This document shows positions 26,775 to 36,430 of a stretch of 64,000 nucleotides of DNA, piece by piece; the stretch's first letter is position 1; every line of letters starts with the position of its first letter. The notes under the pieces are model-generated. The model was not told where the DNA came from, did not search any database, and saw only the letters and a list, made by a program, of their open reading frames with translations. The position numbers were made by a program, and so were the translations under genes. This DNA comes from Flavobacterium ammonificans (GTDB lineage Bacteria > Bacteroidota > Bacteroidia > Flavobacteriales > Flavobacteriaceae). The stretch covers positions 1,612,001 through 1,676,000 of the forward strand of contig NZ_AP025185.1 of assembly GCF_020886115.1 (NCBI RefSeq), in the 5' to 3' direction.

Positions 26775-28910
26775 ATGAAAAATACACTAGTGTTCCACTT
26801 TGTTTGTGTTATTTTTGCGTCTTCATTTACAACGATTAAAGCACAGTCTATGTCACATACTATTGCAGCTCCTGTAGCTAAAATACTTCCAAAGCAATTA
26901 AAGAAACACAATCAGGTTCGAACTGATAATTATTTTTGGTTAAATGATAGGGAGAATCCTGAAGTGATTGATTATTTGAATCAAGAAAATGCCTATTATG
27001 ATGCCATGACGGCGCATACCAAAGATTTTCAAAAGGCGCTTTTTGAAGAAATGAAAGGGCGTATCAAAGAAGACGATCAATCAGTTCCGTATTTATACAA
27101 TGGCTATTTTTATATCACACGATATGAAAAAGGACAAGATTATCCAATTTACTCTCGTAAAAAAGGAAGTCTGGATGCCAAAGAAGAAATTTTATTTGAT
27201 TGCAACGAATTGGCCAAAGGACATACTTTTTTTCAATTGGGCGGATTGAGTGTAAGTCCAGACAATCGATTTGCTTCCTTTGGAGTTGATACTGTTGGCA
27301 GACGTATTTATACCATTCAAATTAAGAATTTGGAGACTAATGAAATACTATCAGATGTTATTGAAAATGCAACAGGAGGTTCGGTTTGGGCCAATGATAA
27401 CCACACCCTTTTTTACACACGACAAGACAAAGTAACCTTGCGTGCCAATCAGATTTTCAAACACAAATTGGGAACTACAGCCGATAAAGATGTATTGGTT
27501 TATGAAGAAAAAGACGATACCTTCAATGTTTCGGTTGGCAAAGAAAAATCCAAAAAATACATTGTCATTGGTGCTGAAAGTACCTTGACAACAGAATATC
27601 GTATTTTGAATTCGGATACACCAGACGCGGAATTCAAAGTGTTTCAGCCAAGAGTTCGCGGACTAGAATACAGTATTTCTCATTTTGGCGATTCGTTTTA
27701 TATTTTAACCAATAAAGACAAAGCGACCAATTTTAAATTGATGAAAACTCCTGAAAATGCGACTGAAAAGAAACATTGGAAAGAAGTCCTTGCGCATCGA
27801 GAAGACGTTTTAATTGAAGACATTGAAATCTTCAGCAACTATTTGGTAGTCGAAGAACGTTCCAATGGTTTGAACCACATTCGCATTATGCCTTGGAGTG
27901 GAGAAGGGGAGTATTACCTGCCTTTTGGAAGCGAAACGTACAATGCCTACACCACAACTAATGTTGATTTTGATACTGATATTTTGCGTTACAGTTACCA
28001 ATCATTGGCAACACCATCTTCGGTGATTGATTTCAATATGAAGACCAAAGAAAAAGAAATCAAAAAAGAGCAAGCCGTTTTAGGGGGGCAATTTGATAAA
28101 AATAATTACGTAGAAGAGCGCGTTTGGGCTACCGCCAAAGACGGAGTTAAAGTACCTATTTCATTAGTGTATCGAAAAGGTTTGAAAAAAGATGGAAACA
28201 ATCCCTTATTGCAGTATGCTTATGGATCGTATGGCGTAACTATGGAGCCCTACTTTTCAACCACTCGTTTGTCATTATTAGATCGTGGTTTTATTTATGC
28301 TATTGCGCACATTCGTGGTGGCGAAGATTTAGGCAGACAATGGTATGAAGACGGAAAATTATTGAAAAAGAAAAATACATTTACAGATTTTATTGATTGT
28401 TCTCAATTTTTAATACGGGAAAAATATACGTCACCAGCACATTTGTATGCTGAAGGAGGTTCGGCAGGCGGATTGTTAATGGGAGCAGTGGTTAATATGG
28501 CACCCGAATTATACCACGGTGTTATTGCGCAGGTTCCATTTGTAGATGTGATTACAACGATGTTAGATGATAGTATTCCGTTGACAACAGGAGAATATGA
28601 CGAATGGGGCAATCCAAATAATAAAAAATATTACGACTATATGTTATCCTATTCTCCTTATGATAATGTGAAAGAACAAGTTTATCCAAATCTATTTGTT
28701 TCTACAGGTTTACACGATTCTCAGGTACAGTATTGGGAACCAGCTAAATGGGTTGCTAAATTGCGTACTCATAAAAAAGGAAATACTAATTTATACCTTC
28801 ATACTAATATGGATGCAGGTCATGGCGGGGCGTCAGGTCGATTTGAAGCCCTTAAAGAGTTGGCCAAAGAGTTTGCATTTTTATTGGATTTAGAAGAAAT
28901 TAAAAAATAA
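26775..28910 (+). CDS. oligopeptidase B-type S9 serine peptidase, exported
   Basis: A 711-residue prolyl-oligopeptidase-family enzyme with a Sec signal (cleavage near TIKAQS), so periplasmic rather than cytosolic. An N-terminal beta-propeller spans about residues 40-430. The alpha/beta hydrolase domain follows, with the catalytic Ser in AEGGSAGGLLMG, Asp in GLHDSQVQYWEPAKW and His in DAGHGGASGR. The RGGEDLGRQWYEDGK and GEYDEWGNP segments resemble oligopeptidase B, which cleaves after basic residues. Monocistronic. Confidence 0.92.
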   Translation: MKNTLVFHFVCVIFASSFTTIKAQSMSHTIAAPVAKILPKQLKKHNQVRTDNYFWLNDRENPEVIDYLNQENAYYDAMTAHTKDFQKALFEEMKGRIKEDDQSVPYLYNGYFYITRYEKGQDYPIYSRKKGSLDAKEEILFDCNELAKGHTFFQLGGLSVSPDNRFASFGVDTVGRRIYTIQIKNLETNEILSDVIENATGGSVWANDNHTLFYTRQDKVTLRANQIFKHKLGTTADKDVLVYEEKDDTFNVSVGKEKSKKYIVIGAESTLTTEYRILNSDTPDAEFKVFQPRVRGLEYSISHFGDSFYILTNKDKATNFKLMKTPENATEKKHWKEVLAHREDVLIEDIEIFSNYLVVEERSNGLNHIRIMPWSGEGEYYLPFGSETYNAYTTTNVDFDTDILRYSYQSLATPSSVIDFNMKTKEKEIKKEQAVLGGQFDKNNYVEERVWATAKDGVKVPISLVYRKGLKKDGNNPLLQYAYGSYGVTMEPYFSTTRLSLLDRGFIYAIAHIRGGEDLGRQWYEDGKLLKKKNTFTDFIDCSQFLIREKYTSPAHLYAEGGSAGGLLMGAVVNMAPELYHGVIAQVPFVDVITTMLDDSIPLTTGEYDEWGNPNNKKYYDYMLSYSPYDNVKEQVYPNLFVSTGLHDSQVQYWEPAKWVAKLRTHKKGNTNLYLHTNMDAGHGGASGRFEALKELAKEFAFLLDLEEIKK

Positions 28911-28925
28911 TTAGAAATTTATTCT

Positions 28926-28933
28926 TAAATTTG
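28926..28933 (+). promoter_or_regulatory. -7 element of the cysteine synthase-type gene
   Basis: TAAATTTG matches TAnnTTTG, 50 bases before the ATG at 28983. Confidence 0.5.
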
Positions 28934-28982
28934 TCACTTATTAGGGTTGCTTTAATAAGACCTGAATAAACTATTTTTTTTT

Positions 28983-30023
28983 ATGAAAGAAGAAATAAAT
29001 GCTCATAATTCGGTTTTAGATTTGATAGGTAATACACCACTTATCAAGCTAAAAAAAGTAACCGAAGGAATAGAAGGTAATTTCTATGCTAAGGTAGAGG
29101 CATTTAACCCAGGTCACTCCTCCAAAGACAGAATAGCACTTTATATTATTGAACAAGCTGAGAAGCAGGGGATTCTTTCTCCAGGGGATACCATTGTGGA
29201 GACTACTTCTGGTAATACCGGTTTTAGTTTGGCGATGGTCAGTATCATTAAAGGATACAATTGTATTCTAGCGGTAAGTTCAAAATCATCCAAAGATAAA
29301 ATCGATATGCTTCGTGCTATGGGTGCCAAAGTATATGTTTGCCCTGCACACGTATCAGCTGATGATGAACGTTCGTATTACAGTGTAGCGAAACGTTTGC
29401 ACGAAGAAACTAAAGGATCTATTTATATCAATCAATATTTTAATCAATTGAATTTTGATGCTCACTATCTGAGTACGGGGCCTGAGATTTGGAAACAAAC
29501 CAACGGAAAAATCACGCACCTTGTGGCTTGTAGTGGGACCGGAGGAACTTTATCGGGTACTGCTAAGTATTTGAAAGAGCAAAATCCAAATATTAAAATT
29601 TTAGGTGTAGATGCTTTTGGTTCGGTATTAAAAAAATACCACGAGACTAGAGAATTTGATAAAGAGGAAATTTATCCGTACCGAATCGAAGGTTTAGGTA
29701 AAAACTTAATCCCATCGGTTACTGATTTTGATATTATAGATAAATTCATGAAGGTAACGGATGAAGAAAGTGCCCACGCTACACGTGATTTAGCTAAAAC
29801 AGAAGGTTTGTTCGTAGGCTATACTTCAGGTGCCGTACTTCAGGCAATTAAGCAATATGCAGAGGAAGGGGAGTTTACTCCAGATAGTAATGTAATTGCG
29901 ATATTTCCAGATCATGGTTCCCGATACATGAGTAAAGTCTTTAGCGATGATTGGATGAACGAACAAGGATTTTTTGATAGTATTAACGAAGAAGAAGCTC
30001 AAAAAATAGAATTCATAAAATAG
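28983..30023 (+). CDS. cysteine synthase/cystathionine beta-synthase family PLP enzyme
   Basis: A 346-residue fold-type II PLP enzyme. The PLP Lys is in [12 protein letters not shown], the substrate loop is [13 protein letters not shown], the phosphate-binding loop is [15 protein letters not shown], and the C-terminal [10 protein letters not shown] fits the family. The motif reads SSKDR where typical CysK/CysM proteins have SVKDR; beta-synthase-like members vary here. It may act on O-acetylserine or on serine plus homocysteine. Ends in a strong terminator. Confidence 0.88.
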   Translation: MKEEINAHNSVLDLIGNTPLIKLKKVTEGIEGNFYAKVEAFNPGHSSKDRIALYIIEQAEKQGILSPGDTIVETTSGNTGFSLAMVSIIKGYNCILAVSSKSSKDKIDMLRAMGAKVYVCPAHVSADDERSYYSVAKRLHEETKGSIYINQYFNQLNFDAHYLSTGPEIWKQTNGKITHLVACSGTGGTLSGTAKYLKEQNPNIKILGVDAFGSVLKKYHETREFDKEEIYPYRIEGLGKNLIPSVTDFDIIDKFMKVTDEESAHATRDLAKTEGLFVGYTSGAVLQAIKQYAEEGEFTPDSNVIAIFPDHGSRYMSKVFSDDWMNEQGFFDSINEEEAQKIEFIK

Positions 30024-30045
30024 TTTGCTTTGCAAATACTAATTA

Positions 30046-30073
30046 AAACTCCAGAGCAATCTGGAGTTTTTTT
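30046..30073 (+). terminator. terminator of the cysteine synthase-type gene
   Basis: AAAACTCCAGA pairs with TCTGGAGTTTT and is followed by a T-run. Confidence 0.85.
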
Positions 30074-30093
30074 ATTTCTAACCCTTATAAACG

Positions 30094-30120
30094 AAAAAAC
30101 TCCCGACGAATCGAGAGTTT
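30094..30120 (-). terminator. terminator of yebC
   Basis: On the minus strand AAACTCTCGA pairs with TCGGGAGTTT (one G-U pair) and a T-run follows. It sits 40 nt after the yebC stop. Confidence 0.7.
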
Positions 30121-30159
30121 GTATCTGAATTAATTGGGGCTTAACCAATAAAAGGGAAA

Positions 30160-30870
30160 TTATTCTTCCATAGTATGATAGACGTTCATCACATCATCAT
30201 CTTCTTCAATTTTCTCAATTAGCTTTTCTACGTCTGCAACCTGTTCTTCGGTAAGTTTTTTAGTAATTTGAGGAATTCTTTCAAATCCAGAAGATAAAAT
30301 TTCTAAACCTCTGTTTTCTAATTCTTTTTGAATAGTTCCAAAACTTCCAAAAGGCGCGTAGATTAAAATACCGTCTTCGTCTTCAAAAACTTCTTCAGCA
30401 CCAAAATCAATGAATTCTAATTCCAATTCTTCAGGATCTAAGCCTTCTTTTGGAACACGGAAATTACAAGTATGATCAAACATAAATTCAACGGAACCTT
30501 GTGTTCCCATAGTACCATTACATTTATTGAAATAAGAACGAATGTTAGCTACAGTTCTATTATTATTATCGGTAGCCGTTTCAATCAAAAGTGCAATTCC
30601 GTGAGGCGCATAACCTTCAAACAATACTTCTTTGTAGTTAGCCGTATCTTTGTCGGTTGCTTTTTTAATGGCACGCTCGACATTATCTTTAGGCATATTA
30701 GCTGCCTTTGCATTCTGTATTACAGCTCTTAATCGAGAGTTGGCATCCGGATTTGGACCTCCCTCTTTTACTGCCATTACAATATCTTTACCAATTCTAG
30801 TAAAGGCTTTGGCCATTGCTGACCAACGTTTCATTTTTCTTCCTTTTCTAAATTCAAACGCTCTTCCCAT
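30160..30870 (-). CDS. yebC: YebC/PmpR family DNA-binding or translation-associated protein
   Basis: A 236-residue YebC/TACO1-family protein. It begins MGRAFEFRKGRKMKRWSAMA and contains TRIGKDIVMAVKEGGPNPDAN and NMPKDNVERAIKKAT, the most conserved family blocks. Acidic domains follow, and the C-terminus is DDVMNVYHTMEE. Family members act as transcription regulators or in translation of difficult sequences; which applies here is not visible. Monocistronic with its own terminator. Confidence 0.94.
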   Translation of the reverse strand: MGRAFEFRKGRKMKRWSAMAKAFTRIGKDIVMAVKEGGPNPDANSRLRAVIQNAKAANMPKDNVERAIKKATDKDTANYKEVLFEGYAPHGIALLIETATDNNNRTVANIRSYFNKCNGTMGTQGSVEFMFDHTCNFRVPKEGLDPEELELEFIDFGAEEVFEDEDGILIYAPFGSFGTIQKELENRGLEILSSGFERIPQITKKLTEEQVADVEKLIEKIEEDDDVMNVYHTMEE

Positions 30871-30927
30871 TTCTGATATTTTTTAACGATGCAAAAATAC
30901 TATTATTTTGCAGTTTTACAATTGCTG

Positions 30928-32010
30928 TTATTTTTTATAAAAAGGTAATTGAACCACTTTGGCAGGAACATCATTTTTGCGAATTCGGATGTAGATATCG
31001 CTACCAGTACCACTAAATTCTGCATTCACATAGCCTAAGCCAATGCCTTTATTCATGGAAGGCGACATGGTTCCAGAAGTTACAATTCCGATGGCGTTTC
31101 CAGCAGCATCTACAATTTCGTAATCGTGTCTTGGCACGGCACGCTCTTGCATTTCAAACCCAACCAATTTTTTGGTTACACCATTTTCTTTTTGCTTTTT
31201 AAGCGCAGCTGAATTAGTGAATTCTTTATTGAATTTGGTAATCCAACCCAATCCTGCTTCTAATGGCGAAGTAGTATCGTTAATATCGTTTCCGTACAAA
31301 CAGAATCCCATTTCTAAACGTAAAGTATCACGAGCAGCTAATCCGATAGGTTGGATTTTGAATGCTTTTCCAGCTTCAAAAACGGCATTCCAAATGTGCT
31401 CTACATCGGCATTTTTACAATAAATTTCAAATCCTCCTGATCCTGTATAACCCGTTGCTGAGATGATCACCTCATTGATTCCGGCAAAATCACCTACTTC
31501 AAAATGATAGTATGCTATTTGTGCTAAATCCAATGAAGACAAACTTTGCATCGCATCCACCGCTTTTGGCCCTTGAATAGCTAATAAAGAGTAGTCATCA
31601 GAAAGATTTTGCATTACTACATCCAAATCATTATGACTACTAATCCAGTTCCAGTCTTTCTCAATATTAGAAGCATTTACCACTAATAGGTATTCGTCTT
31701 CTTTCATTTTGTAAACCAATAAATCGTCTACAATTCCACCTTCTGTATTAGGCAAACAAGAATATTGTGCTCTTCCAATAGTTAAGGTAGCCGCGTCATT
31801 TGAGGTTACTTTTTGTATTAAAGCTAAGGCATTCGGACCTGATAGCAGAAATTCTCCCATATGCGAAACGTCAAAAACGCCCACGCCTGTTCGAACAATT
31901 TCGTGTTCAGCATTGACCCCTTCGTAAAGAATGGGCATATTGTATCCTGCAAACGGAAGCATTTTAGCTCCTAAACTTTCGTGAATGTGGGTTAAAGCTG
32001 TATTTTTCAT
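30928..32010 (-). CDS. gcvT: glycine cleavage system aminomethyltransferase (T protein)
   Basis: A 360-residue T protein that transfers the methylene group from the H-protein-bound intermediate to tetrahydrofolate. Landmarks are [29 protein letters not shown], the folate-site Asp in [20 protein letters not shown] and GMSPS-like [17 protein letters not shown]. gcvH and gcvP are not in the window. Divergent from the small repeat protein at 32138. Confidence 0.95.
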   Translation of the reverse strand: MKNTALTHIHESLGAKMLPFAGYNMPILYEGVNAEHEIVRTGVGVFDVSHMGEFLLSGPNALALIQKVTSNDAATLTIGRAQYSCLPNTEGGIVDDLLVYKMKEDEYLLVVNASNIEKDWNWISSHNDLDVVMQNLSDDYSLLAIQGPKAVDAMQSLSSLDLAQIAYYHFEVGDFAGINEVIISATGYTGSGGFEIYCKNADVEHIWNAVFEAGKAFKIQPIGLAARDTLRLEMGFCLYGNDINDTTSPLEAGLGWITKFNKEFTNSAALKKQKENGVTKKLVGFEMQERAVPRHDYEIVDAAGNAIGIVTSGTMSPSMNKGIGLGYVNAEFSGTGSDIYIRIRKNDVPAKVVQLPFYKK

Positions 32011-32137
32011 TTGATTGAAGTAATTTTTTTGATGGCGCTAATTTATCGCTTTTTTATGGAGTGGCAAAAAATATGCGAAACGGATTTTGAAAGCTATTTT
32101 TCAGTACTTTTAAATTTCAATTGTAAAGTATTGGATT

Positions 32138-32476
32138 ATGAAATCGTTTTGTTATGCTGTTATTCTTAGCTTGACTTTTGGTCTATCGGCGACTGCTCAA
32201 AAAGTTTTTTCGGTCAACTATCCCAATCAGGCTGACGTTAAAGTATTTGTAGTCAAATATGAAAATCAAGCTGATTTAAAAGTATTTAAAGTCAATTATC
32301 CCAATCAAGCGGGAGATAATGATGGCAAATGGTTTTTTACGGACTATCAGAATCAAGCTAAAAAGAAGGTTTATTTTGTAGATTATGAAAATCAAGCCGA
32401 TTTAAAGATATTTTTTGTTTCGTATCAAAATCAAGCCGGCTGGCGCAACTCTTCTAAGCGTCATTTGTTGTATTGA
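32138..32476 (+). CDS. small secreted repeat protein (DUF6150/septoil-knot-like)
   Basis: A 112-residue protein with a Sec signal (cleavage near SATAQ) followed by six imperfect repeats of about 13 residues with the pattern VxVxYxNQAD-K: VNYPNQADV, VKYENQADL, VNYPNQAG, TDYQNQAK, VDYENQADL, VSYQNQAG. This resembles Bacteroidetes DUF6150, a family reported as a knotted repeat fold; the assignment is from memory of the repeat pattern. Function unknown. Probably periplasmic or surface-exposed. Confidence 0.72.
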   Translation: MKSFCYAVILSLTFGLSATAQKVFSVNYPNQADVKVFVVKYENQADLKVFKVNYPNQAGDNDGKWFFTDYQNQAKKKVYFVDYENQADLKIFFVSYQNQAGWRNSSKRHLLY

Positions 32477-32495
32477 TTTGGATAGCCTACTTGTA

Positions 32496-33755
32496 TTACA
32501 CTTTAATTGTCACAATTTCCTTAATTCGAGTGGTATAGCAAGGCGATAATCTTTCTTGTTTCATCTTCCATTGTCTACCAATAGATTGTGAGGCGAATCG
32601 AACGGTAGTTTTTCCCATGGCTGCGTTTAGTTTATCAACGACACACATTATGGGTTGGTGTTTTGGATTAGAAAAGTTGAATAAGGACAGTTGCGTTTCG
32701 TTATTTGGCGTTAAGCCCATCACGATTACACCCGCTTTTTTGTATTGGTATCCTTCTTTAAAAATCGCTTTTAATCCTATTTGTGCATACTTATTTAAGT
32801 CAATAGTCGAATCAGTAGGGTAATCTGTTTTTATTACAATACTTCTAGAATATTGAGGGGCATCCTGACTGAACCGATTGGTTTTAACAAATACCATTAC
32901 CATATTGCATTGACTTTTTTGCTTTCTGAGTTTTTCTGCGCAATGAGCTGTAAATGTTGCTACTCTTTCGGCTACTTCTTCAATAGTTTGATAGGGTTTT
33001 TCGAATGACCGAGTAGTTGCAATGGCTTTTTTACTGGTTGGAGTTTCTAAATCCAATCGGGGTTTCCCTTCTAGTTCGTGCTTTAGTCGTAATCCTACCA
33101 CTGACATTTCTTTTCTAACCCAGTCATCGTGCAGTTTGGTGAATTGATAGGCATTCTTTATTTGAAGCGCTTTCAATCGTTTTGCATGTTGGTGTCCAAT
33201 ACCCCAAACATCGTCAATTTTAGTCCACTTTAATGCTTTTATTCGTTTCTCTTCGGTATCGATTACATAGACACTTTTAGTTCGATCAGGAAATTTTTTT
33301 GCTATTTTATTGGCTACTTTGGCCAAAGCTTTAGTTGGAGCAAATCCCACACTGATTGGAATTCCGGTACCTTTAGTAACTGTACGCTGAATAGTAAGAC
33401 CGTATTCTTCCAGATTAAATTGCTCAAATCCTTGGAATTTTAAAAAAGCTTCGTCAATACTATACACTTCTATTTCGGGAGTAAAAGTAGCGAGTAAGTT
33501 CATAACTCTATTGCTCATGTCTCCATACAAGGCATAGTTGGAAGAAAAAACATGAACATTATGCTCTTTAAAGATACTTTTAAATTGAAATGCTGGCGCT
33601 CCCATTGGTACACCTAATGCTTTTGCTTCATTGGATCGTGCAATAACGCAACCGTCATTATTAGATAGGATAACAACAGGTTTTCCTATTAAATGCGGTT
33701 CGAATACTCTTTGACAAGAGGCATAAAAATTATTGCAATCAACTAGTGCAAACAT
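32496..33755 (-). CDS. umuC: Y-family DNA polymerase (UmuC)
   Basis: Error-prone lesion-bypass polymerase of 419 residues. I start at the ATG at 33755, whose first residues FALVDCNNFYASCQRVFEP form the first catalytic block. The longer frame adds 12 unrelated residues. The second block YSIDEAFLKF carries the catalytic Asp-Glu pair, and the little-finger region and C-terminal tail are full length. The start overlaps the umuD stop by one base (TAATG), indicating translational coupling. Confidence 0.93.
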   Translation of the reverse strand: MFALVDCNNFYASCQRVFEPHLIGKPVVILSNNDGCVIARSNEAKALGVPMGAPAFQFKSIFKEHNVHVFSSNYALYGDMSNRVMNLLATFTPEIEVYSIDEAFLKFQGFEQFNLEEYGLTIQRTVTKGTGIPISVGFAPTKALAKVANKIAKKFPDRTKSVYVIDTEEKRIKALKWTKIDDVWGIGHQHAKRLKALQIKNAYQFTKLHDDWVRKEMSVVGLRLKHELEGKPRLDLETPTSKKAIATTRSFEKPYQTIEEVAERVATFTAHCAEKLRKQKSQCNMVMVFVKTNRFSQDAPQYSRSIVIKTDYPTDSTIDLNKYAQIGLKAIFKEGYQYKKAGVIVMGLTPNNETQLSLFNFSNPKHQPIMCVVDKLNAAMGKTTVRFASQSIGRQWKMKQERLSPCYTTRIKEIVTIKV

Positions 33756-34204
33756 TAGAATTTTTTTATGGATGCGGTTACAATACCCCAAATAATCAAT
33801 TCATTTTCAGGAGTCACTTTAATTGGTTCAAAGTCCTCATTTTCGGCGATGAGCCAAACGATATTTTTTTCAATCTTGATTCGTTTCACTGTAAACTCAC
33901 CATCAATTTGACAGATCGCAATTTTATCATTTTGCGGCTCTAAACTTTTATCAATAATGAGTAAATCACCGTCATAAATACCCGCATTTTTCATCGAATG
34001 CCCTTTTACTGTTGCAAAGAAAGTGGTGTCTTTGTGCTTGATTAAATGGGTGTTAAGGTCAATAGATAACTCGATAAAATCATCAGCAGGCGAGGGGAAT
34101 CTCGCTCTAATACCCGCATCAACATAAGGTAGTTCCATCGCTGTTGCATAAACAGGAGTGTAGAATTCTAAGGTTGTTGTGGTATGTAATTTTTTCAGTT
34201 TCAT
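33755..34204 (-). CDS. umuD: UmuD-type self-cleaving S24 peptidase
   Basis: A 149-residue LexA/UmuD-family protein; UmuD' is the polymerase V cofactor. The cleavage junction is probably Ala-Gly in VDAGIRARFPSPADDF, with three extra residues before FPSP compared with E. coli. The catalytic Ser is in VKGHSMKNAG and the Lys in FTVKRIKI. The start is ATG at 34204; three further codons upstream lead only to a TTG. A TAATTTTG sequence sits just upstream (34211-34218), too close to the ATG unless the transcript is nearly leaderless. No SOS box is recognised. Confidence 0.9.
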   Translation of the reverse strand: MKLKKLHTTTTLEFYTPVYATAMELPYVDAGIRARFPSPADDFIELSIDLNTHLIKHKDTTFFATVKGHSMKNAGIYDGDLLIIDKSLEPQNDKIAICQIDGEFTVKRIKIEKNIVWLIAENEDFEPIKVTPENELIIWGIVTASIKKF

Positions 34205-34339
34205 TCTTTCCAAAATTAACTCAGAAGGAGCTAATTAAAAAGTAATTCACCGATTAAAGTTATCAACTACTTTTTTCTAGGATTGGTCGAATAGGTATTG
34301 GTATAGCATTCAAATTGTACTTAATTTTTTCAAAAAATA

Positions 34340-34371
34340 TTGTAATTCAAACATTTGGTAACTTATATTTG
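34340..34371 (+). promoter_or_regulatory. promoter of the DUF6268 gene (TTG, 21-nt spacer, TATATTTG)
   Basis: TTG at 34340-34342 and TATATTTG at 34364-34371 are separated by 21 nt. The ATG follows 30 nt later. Confidence 0.6.
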
Positions 34372-34400
34372 TAGGTAAAATAATCCGTAAAAATAAGTTT

Positions 34401-35417
34401 ATGTACAAAATAGTATTAGTTTGTTTGGTATTTTTTTCTACAAATGCAATTGCTCAAGTAGATAGCACAGAGGTTTTAGATTATAGCAATTTTGGTGATG
34501 CTGAAGGGGTAAAAAGATATTGTAATCAAAAAGTACTCAATCAAGTTCCCCAACGAATCTTGAGTTTGGGATTCGAACAACAAGGTAGTTTTATGATGCC
34601 TGGAGTTAGAGATGGAATGTCTTTAATGAATCAAGATATACGCGTCAATCAAGTATCAGCTATAAAAGCGCAGGCCAACATTCCTGTAATTTCAAATACC
34701 AAGATTATTTGGCAATTAGGAGCCAACTACTGGTCAAGTCAATTTTCAATTGATAATCCAGGCAGGAATTCATTTGCTCAACGACTTGATGCAAGAGCAA
34801 TGACTACAACGGGAATTACTACCACTATTTTCAAGCCCTTGAACGAAAAGAATTTTATGATTTTCCAAGCTAGCGGAGATATGAATGGTTTTTATCAGCG
34901 TTTAAGCGATCTAACTAGTGACGCATTTACCTTTAGTGGCGCTTTGATTTATGGATGGAAAACTTCGGATAAAAATATGATTGGAGCAGGTATCTCGCGC
35001 ACCTATCGTGCAGGACAACTGTTACACATCCCTGTGCTTTTTTGGAACAAAGCATTTAATGACCGCTGGGGTATGGAACTTTTATTGCCAGCTCGTGGCC
35101 ATCTGAAATACAATTTCTCTACCTCCAATATTCTTCAAGTAGGTTTTGAATTAGAGGGAAATCAATTTTTCATGAATTTACCGGATAGCCCAACTGGAAA
35201 AGTTTTTATCCAGCGAGGCGAATTCAAACCAAGAGTTATGTGGGATAAAAAATTGAGTGGATTTGTTTGGTTAAGTGCACAAGCAGGATTGCGTTACAAC
35301 TGGCGTTTTGACGTGGTAAACCAGCACGATGCCAAAGAAGTGAACCAGCAGTATTTTACTAGCCCACTTGGCAATCCGTTTTATTTCAATCTAAGTTTGA
35401 ATTTTGTTTCGCCTTAA
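34401..35417 (+). CDS. DUF6268 family outer-membrane beta-barrel protein
   Basis: A 338-residue exported protein with a signal peptide (cleavage near NAIAQ) and alternating amphipathic strands through to a C-terminal aromatic strand (FYFNLSLNFVSP), the profile of a small outer-membrane barrel. The family is assigned from general resemblance to DUF6268 proteins of Flavobacteria. Function unknown. Its last 4 bases overlap the 3' end of the convergent DUF2147 gene. Confidence 0.7.
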   Translation: MYKIVLVCLVFFSTNAIAQVDSTEVLDYSNFGDAEGVKRYCNQKVLNQVPQRILSLGFEQQGSFMMPGVRDGMSLMNQDIRVNQVSAIKAQANIPVISNTKIIWQLGANYWSSQFSIDNPGRNSFAQRLDARAMTTTGITTTIFKPLNEKNFMIFQASGDMNGFYQRLSDLTSDAFTFSGALIYGWKTSDKNMIGAGISRTYRAGQLLHIPVLFWNKAFNDRWGMELLLPARGHLKYNFSTSNILQVGFELEGNQFFMNLPDSPTGKVFIQRGEFKPRVMWDKKLSGFVWLSAQAGLRYNWRFDVVNQHDAKEVNQQYFTSPLGNPFYFNLSLNFVSP

Positions 35418-35899
35418 TTTTTAGCGACTTGACGGGTCCAAACATCGGTGCGACCAATTAATGACACCCCAATATAACCTCTTACTTCTAGAGAGTTGGC
35501 ATTGATCATTTTTATGGTACAAGAATAGGTATTCCCACTTTTTGGGTCATAAATATTACCCTCTTCCCAAAGGTTTTTCGATGTTTGGCTAAATCCCCAA
35601 ATATTGATTAAACCTAGTATGGGTCTGTTTTGTGATGATTGAGTTGGGTTGTTTTTGTCTAATTTGGCTTTTCCTGTTTCTGGATCATTAGGTTCTTTAA
35701 GCCATACAATTTTTCCTTGGAATTTATCTCCGTTTTTATAAATGCGCACCACTGCATTTCCATCTCCTGTTTTCCAGATTCCTACGATAGCATTAGGCTC
35801 TTCAACAGGCAACCCCATTGCTGTGGTTCCAAAAAGAACGGTTAAAGTAGTAAGTAAAGTAAAGGCCGATTTTTTAAAAGCGATAAACGTAGATTTCAT
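35414..35899 (-). CDS. DUF2147 domain protein, exported
   Basis: A 161-residue protein with an N-terminal signal (helix AFTLLTTLTVLFGTTAMG). The DUF2147 hallmarks follow: IVGIWKTGDGNAVVRIYKNG, FQGKIVWLKEPNDPETGK and GNIYDPKSGNTYSCTIKM, ending VSLIGRTDVWTR. The fold is a small periplasmic beta barrel of unknown role. Convergent with the DUF6268 gene. A TATATTTG box lies at 35939-35946. Confidence 0.88.
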   Translation of the reverse strand: MKSTFIAFKKSAFTLLTTLTVLFGTTAMGLPVEEPNAIVGIWKTGDGNAVVRIYKNGDKFQGKIVWLKEPNDPETGKAKLDKNNPTQSSQNRPILGLINIWGFSQTSKNLWEEGNIYDPKSGNTYSCTIKMINANSLEVRGYIGVSLIGRTDVWTRQVAKN

Positions 35900-35938
35900 A
35901 GCGTAAAAAATTAAGTTGATGGGTTAAAATTCTAAATT

Positions 35939-35946
35939 CAAATATA
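35939..35946 (-). promoter_or_regulatory. -7 element of the DUF2147 gene
   Basis: TATATTTG on the minus strand, an exact consensus match, 40 bases before the ATG at 35899. Confidence 0.5.
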
Positions 35947-36204
35947 AATAAAATTTATTTTAAAGTGTAAAATTTATTTTTATTTAAATGGATTGTAGTT
36001 TTTGATCTAAGAATTAAATAGTTGTTTGGGACGTTTGATTTTAATAAAAAAAGCACCTCAATGAGTTGTTTTTTTAGGAGAAAGAGGTATTATTCCATGA
36101 TCCCAGAGGGGGAGTCCTACAAAGAAAACCAAACAAAAATAAATTTTGATTCGTTTTTTTATTTCTTCTTCACTCTTAAAAGTAAACTTTTCGAGTTGGA
36201 AGAA

Positions 36205-36238
36205 ATAAAAAAACCCGAAACTTTCGTTTCGGGTTTTC
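36205..36238. terminator. strong hairpin beside the tRNA remnant
   Basis: AAACCCGAAAC pairs with GTTTCGGGTTT. On the minus strand it is followed by a T7 run and directly follows the tRNA-like fragment, as expected for the old terminator of a tRNA gene. Confidence 0.8.
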
Positions 36239-36241
36239 TGT

Positions 36242-36271
36242 TGCGGAGAAAGAGGGATTTTTGAACCTTCC
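36242..36271 (-). pseudogene. degenerate 3' end of a tRNA-Ser gene (probable attachment-site remnant)
   Basis: On the minus strand the segment reads GGTTCAAAAATCCC then TCTTTCTCCGC. This matches the T-arm and 3' acceptor strand of a serine tRNA (usual form GGTTCGAATCCCTCTTTCTCCGC), with two extra bases in the T-loop. No 5' half, anticodon arm or variable arm precedes it. tRNA 3' ends are common integration targets, and the accessory island begins just to the right. No second copy is seen in the window. Confidence 0.55.
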
Positions 36272-36315
36272 TTATATAGCTGTTTATCAGTATAATACTG
36301 TGTGTATTTTTTCAA

Positions 36316-36335
36316 GTGCCCCTAATTGTGCCCCT
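36316..36335. repeat. direct repeat GTGCCCCT x2 next to the tRNA remnant
   Basis: GTGCCCCT occurs at 36316-36323 and 36328-36335, 12 bp apart, between the tRNA remnant and the first island gene. Short direct repeats of this kind can be recombinase arm or core sites; that role is a guess. The rest of 36272-36430 shows no gene. Confidence 0.35.
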
Positions 36336-36430
36336 CCAAAATGGACTGAATTTCCTATTTGTGATGATACTTCAAATTTAATCAAATAAAATTAAGAATG
36401 CAACTATATTAGTTCAATAATCAGTACTGT

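Noticed and set aside
36242..36271. Intact tRNA gene
   Set aside because: Only the T-arm and 3' acceptor strand are present, with two extra bases in the T-loop; no anticodon arm precedes it.
36022..36315. Lys/Phe-rich frames on both strands across the terminator and tRNA remnant
   Set aside because: They read through a strong hairpin terminator and the tRNA-like sequence on opposite strands and have no protein character.
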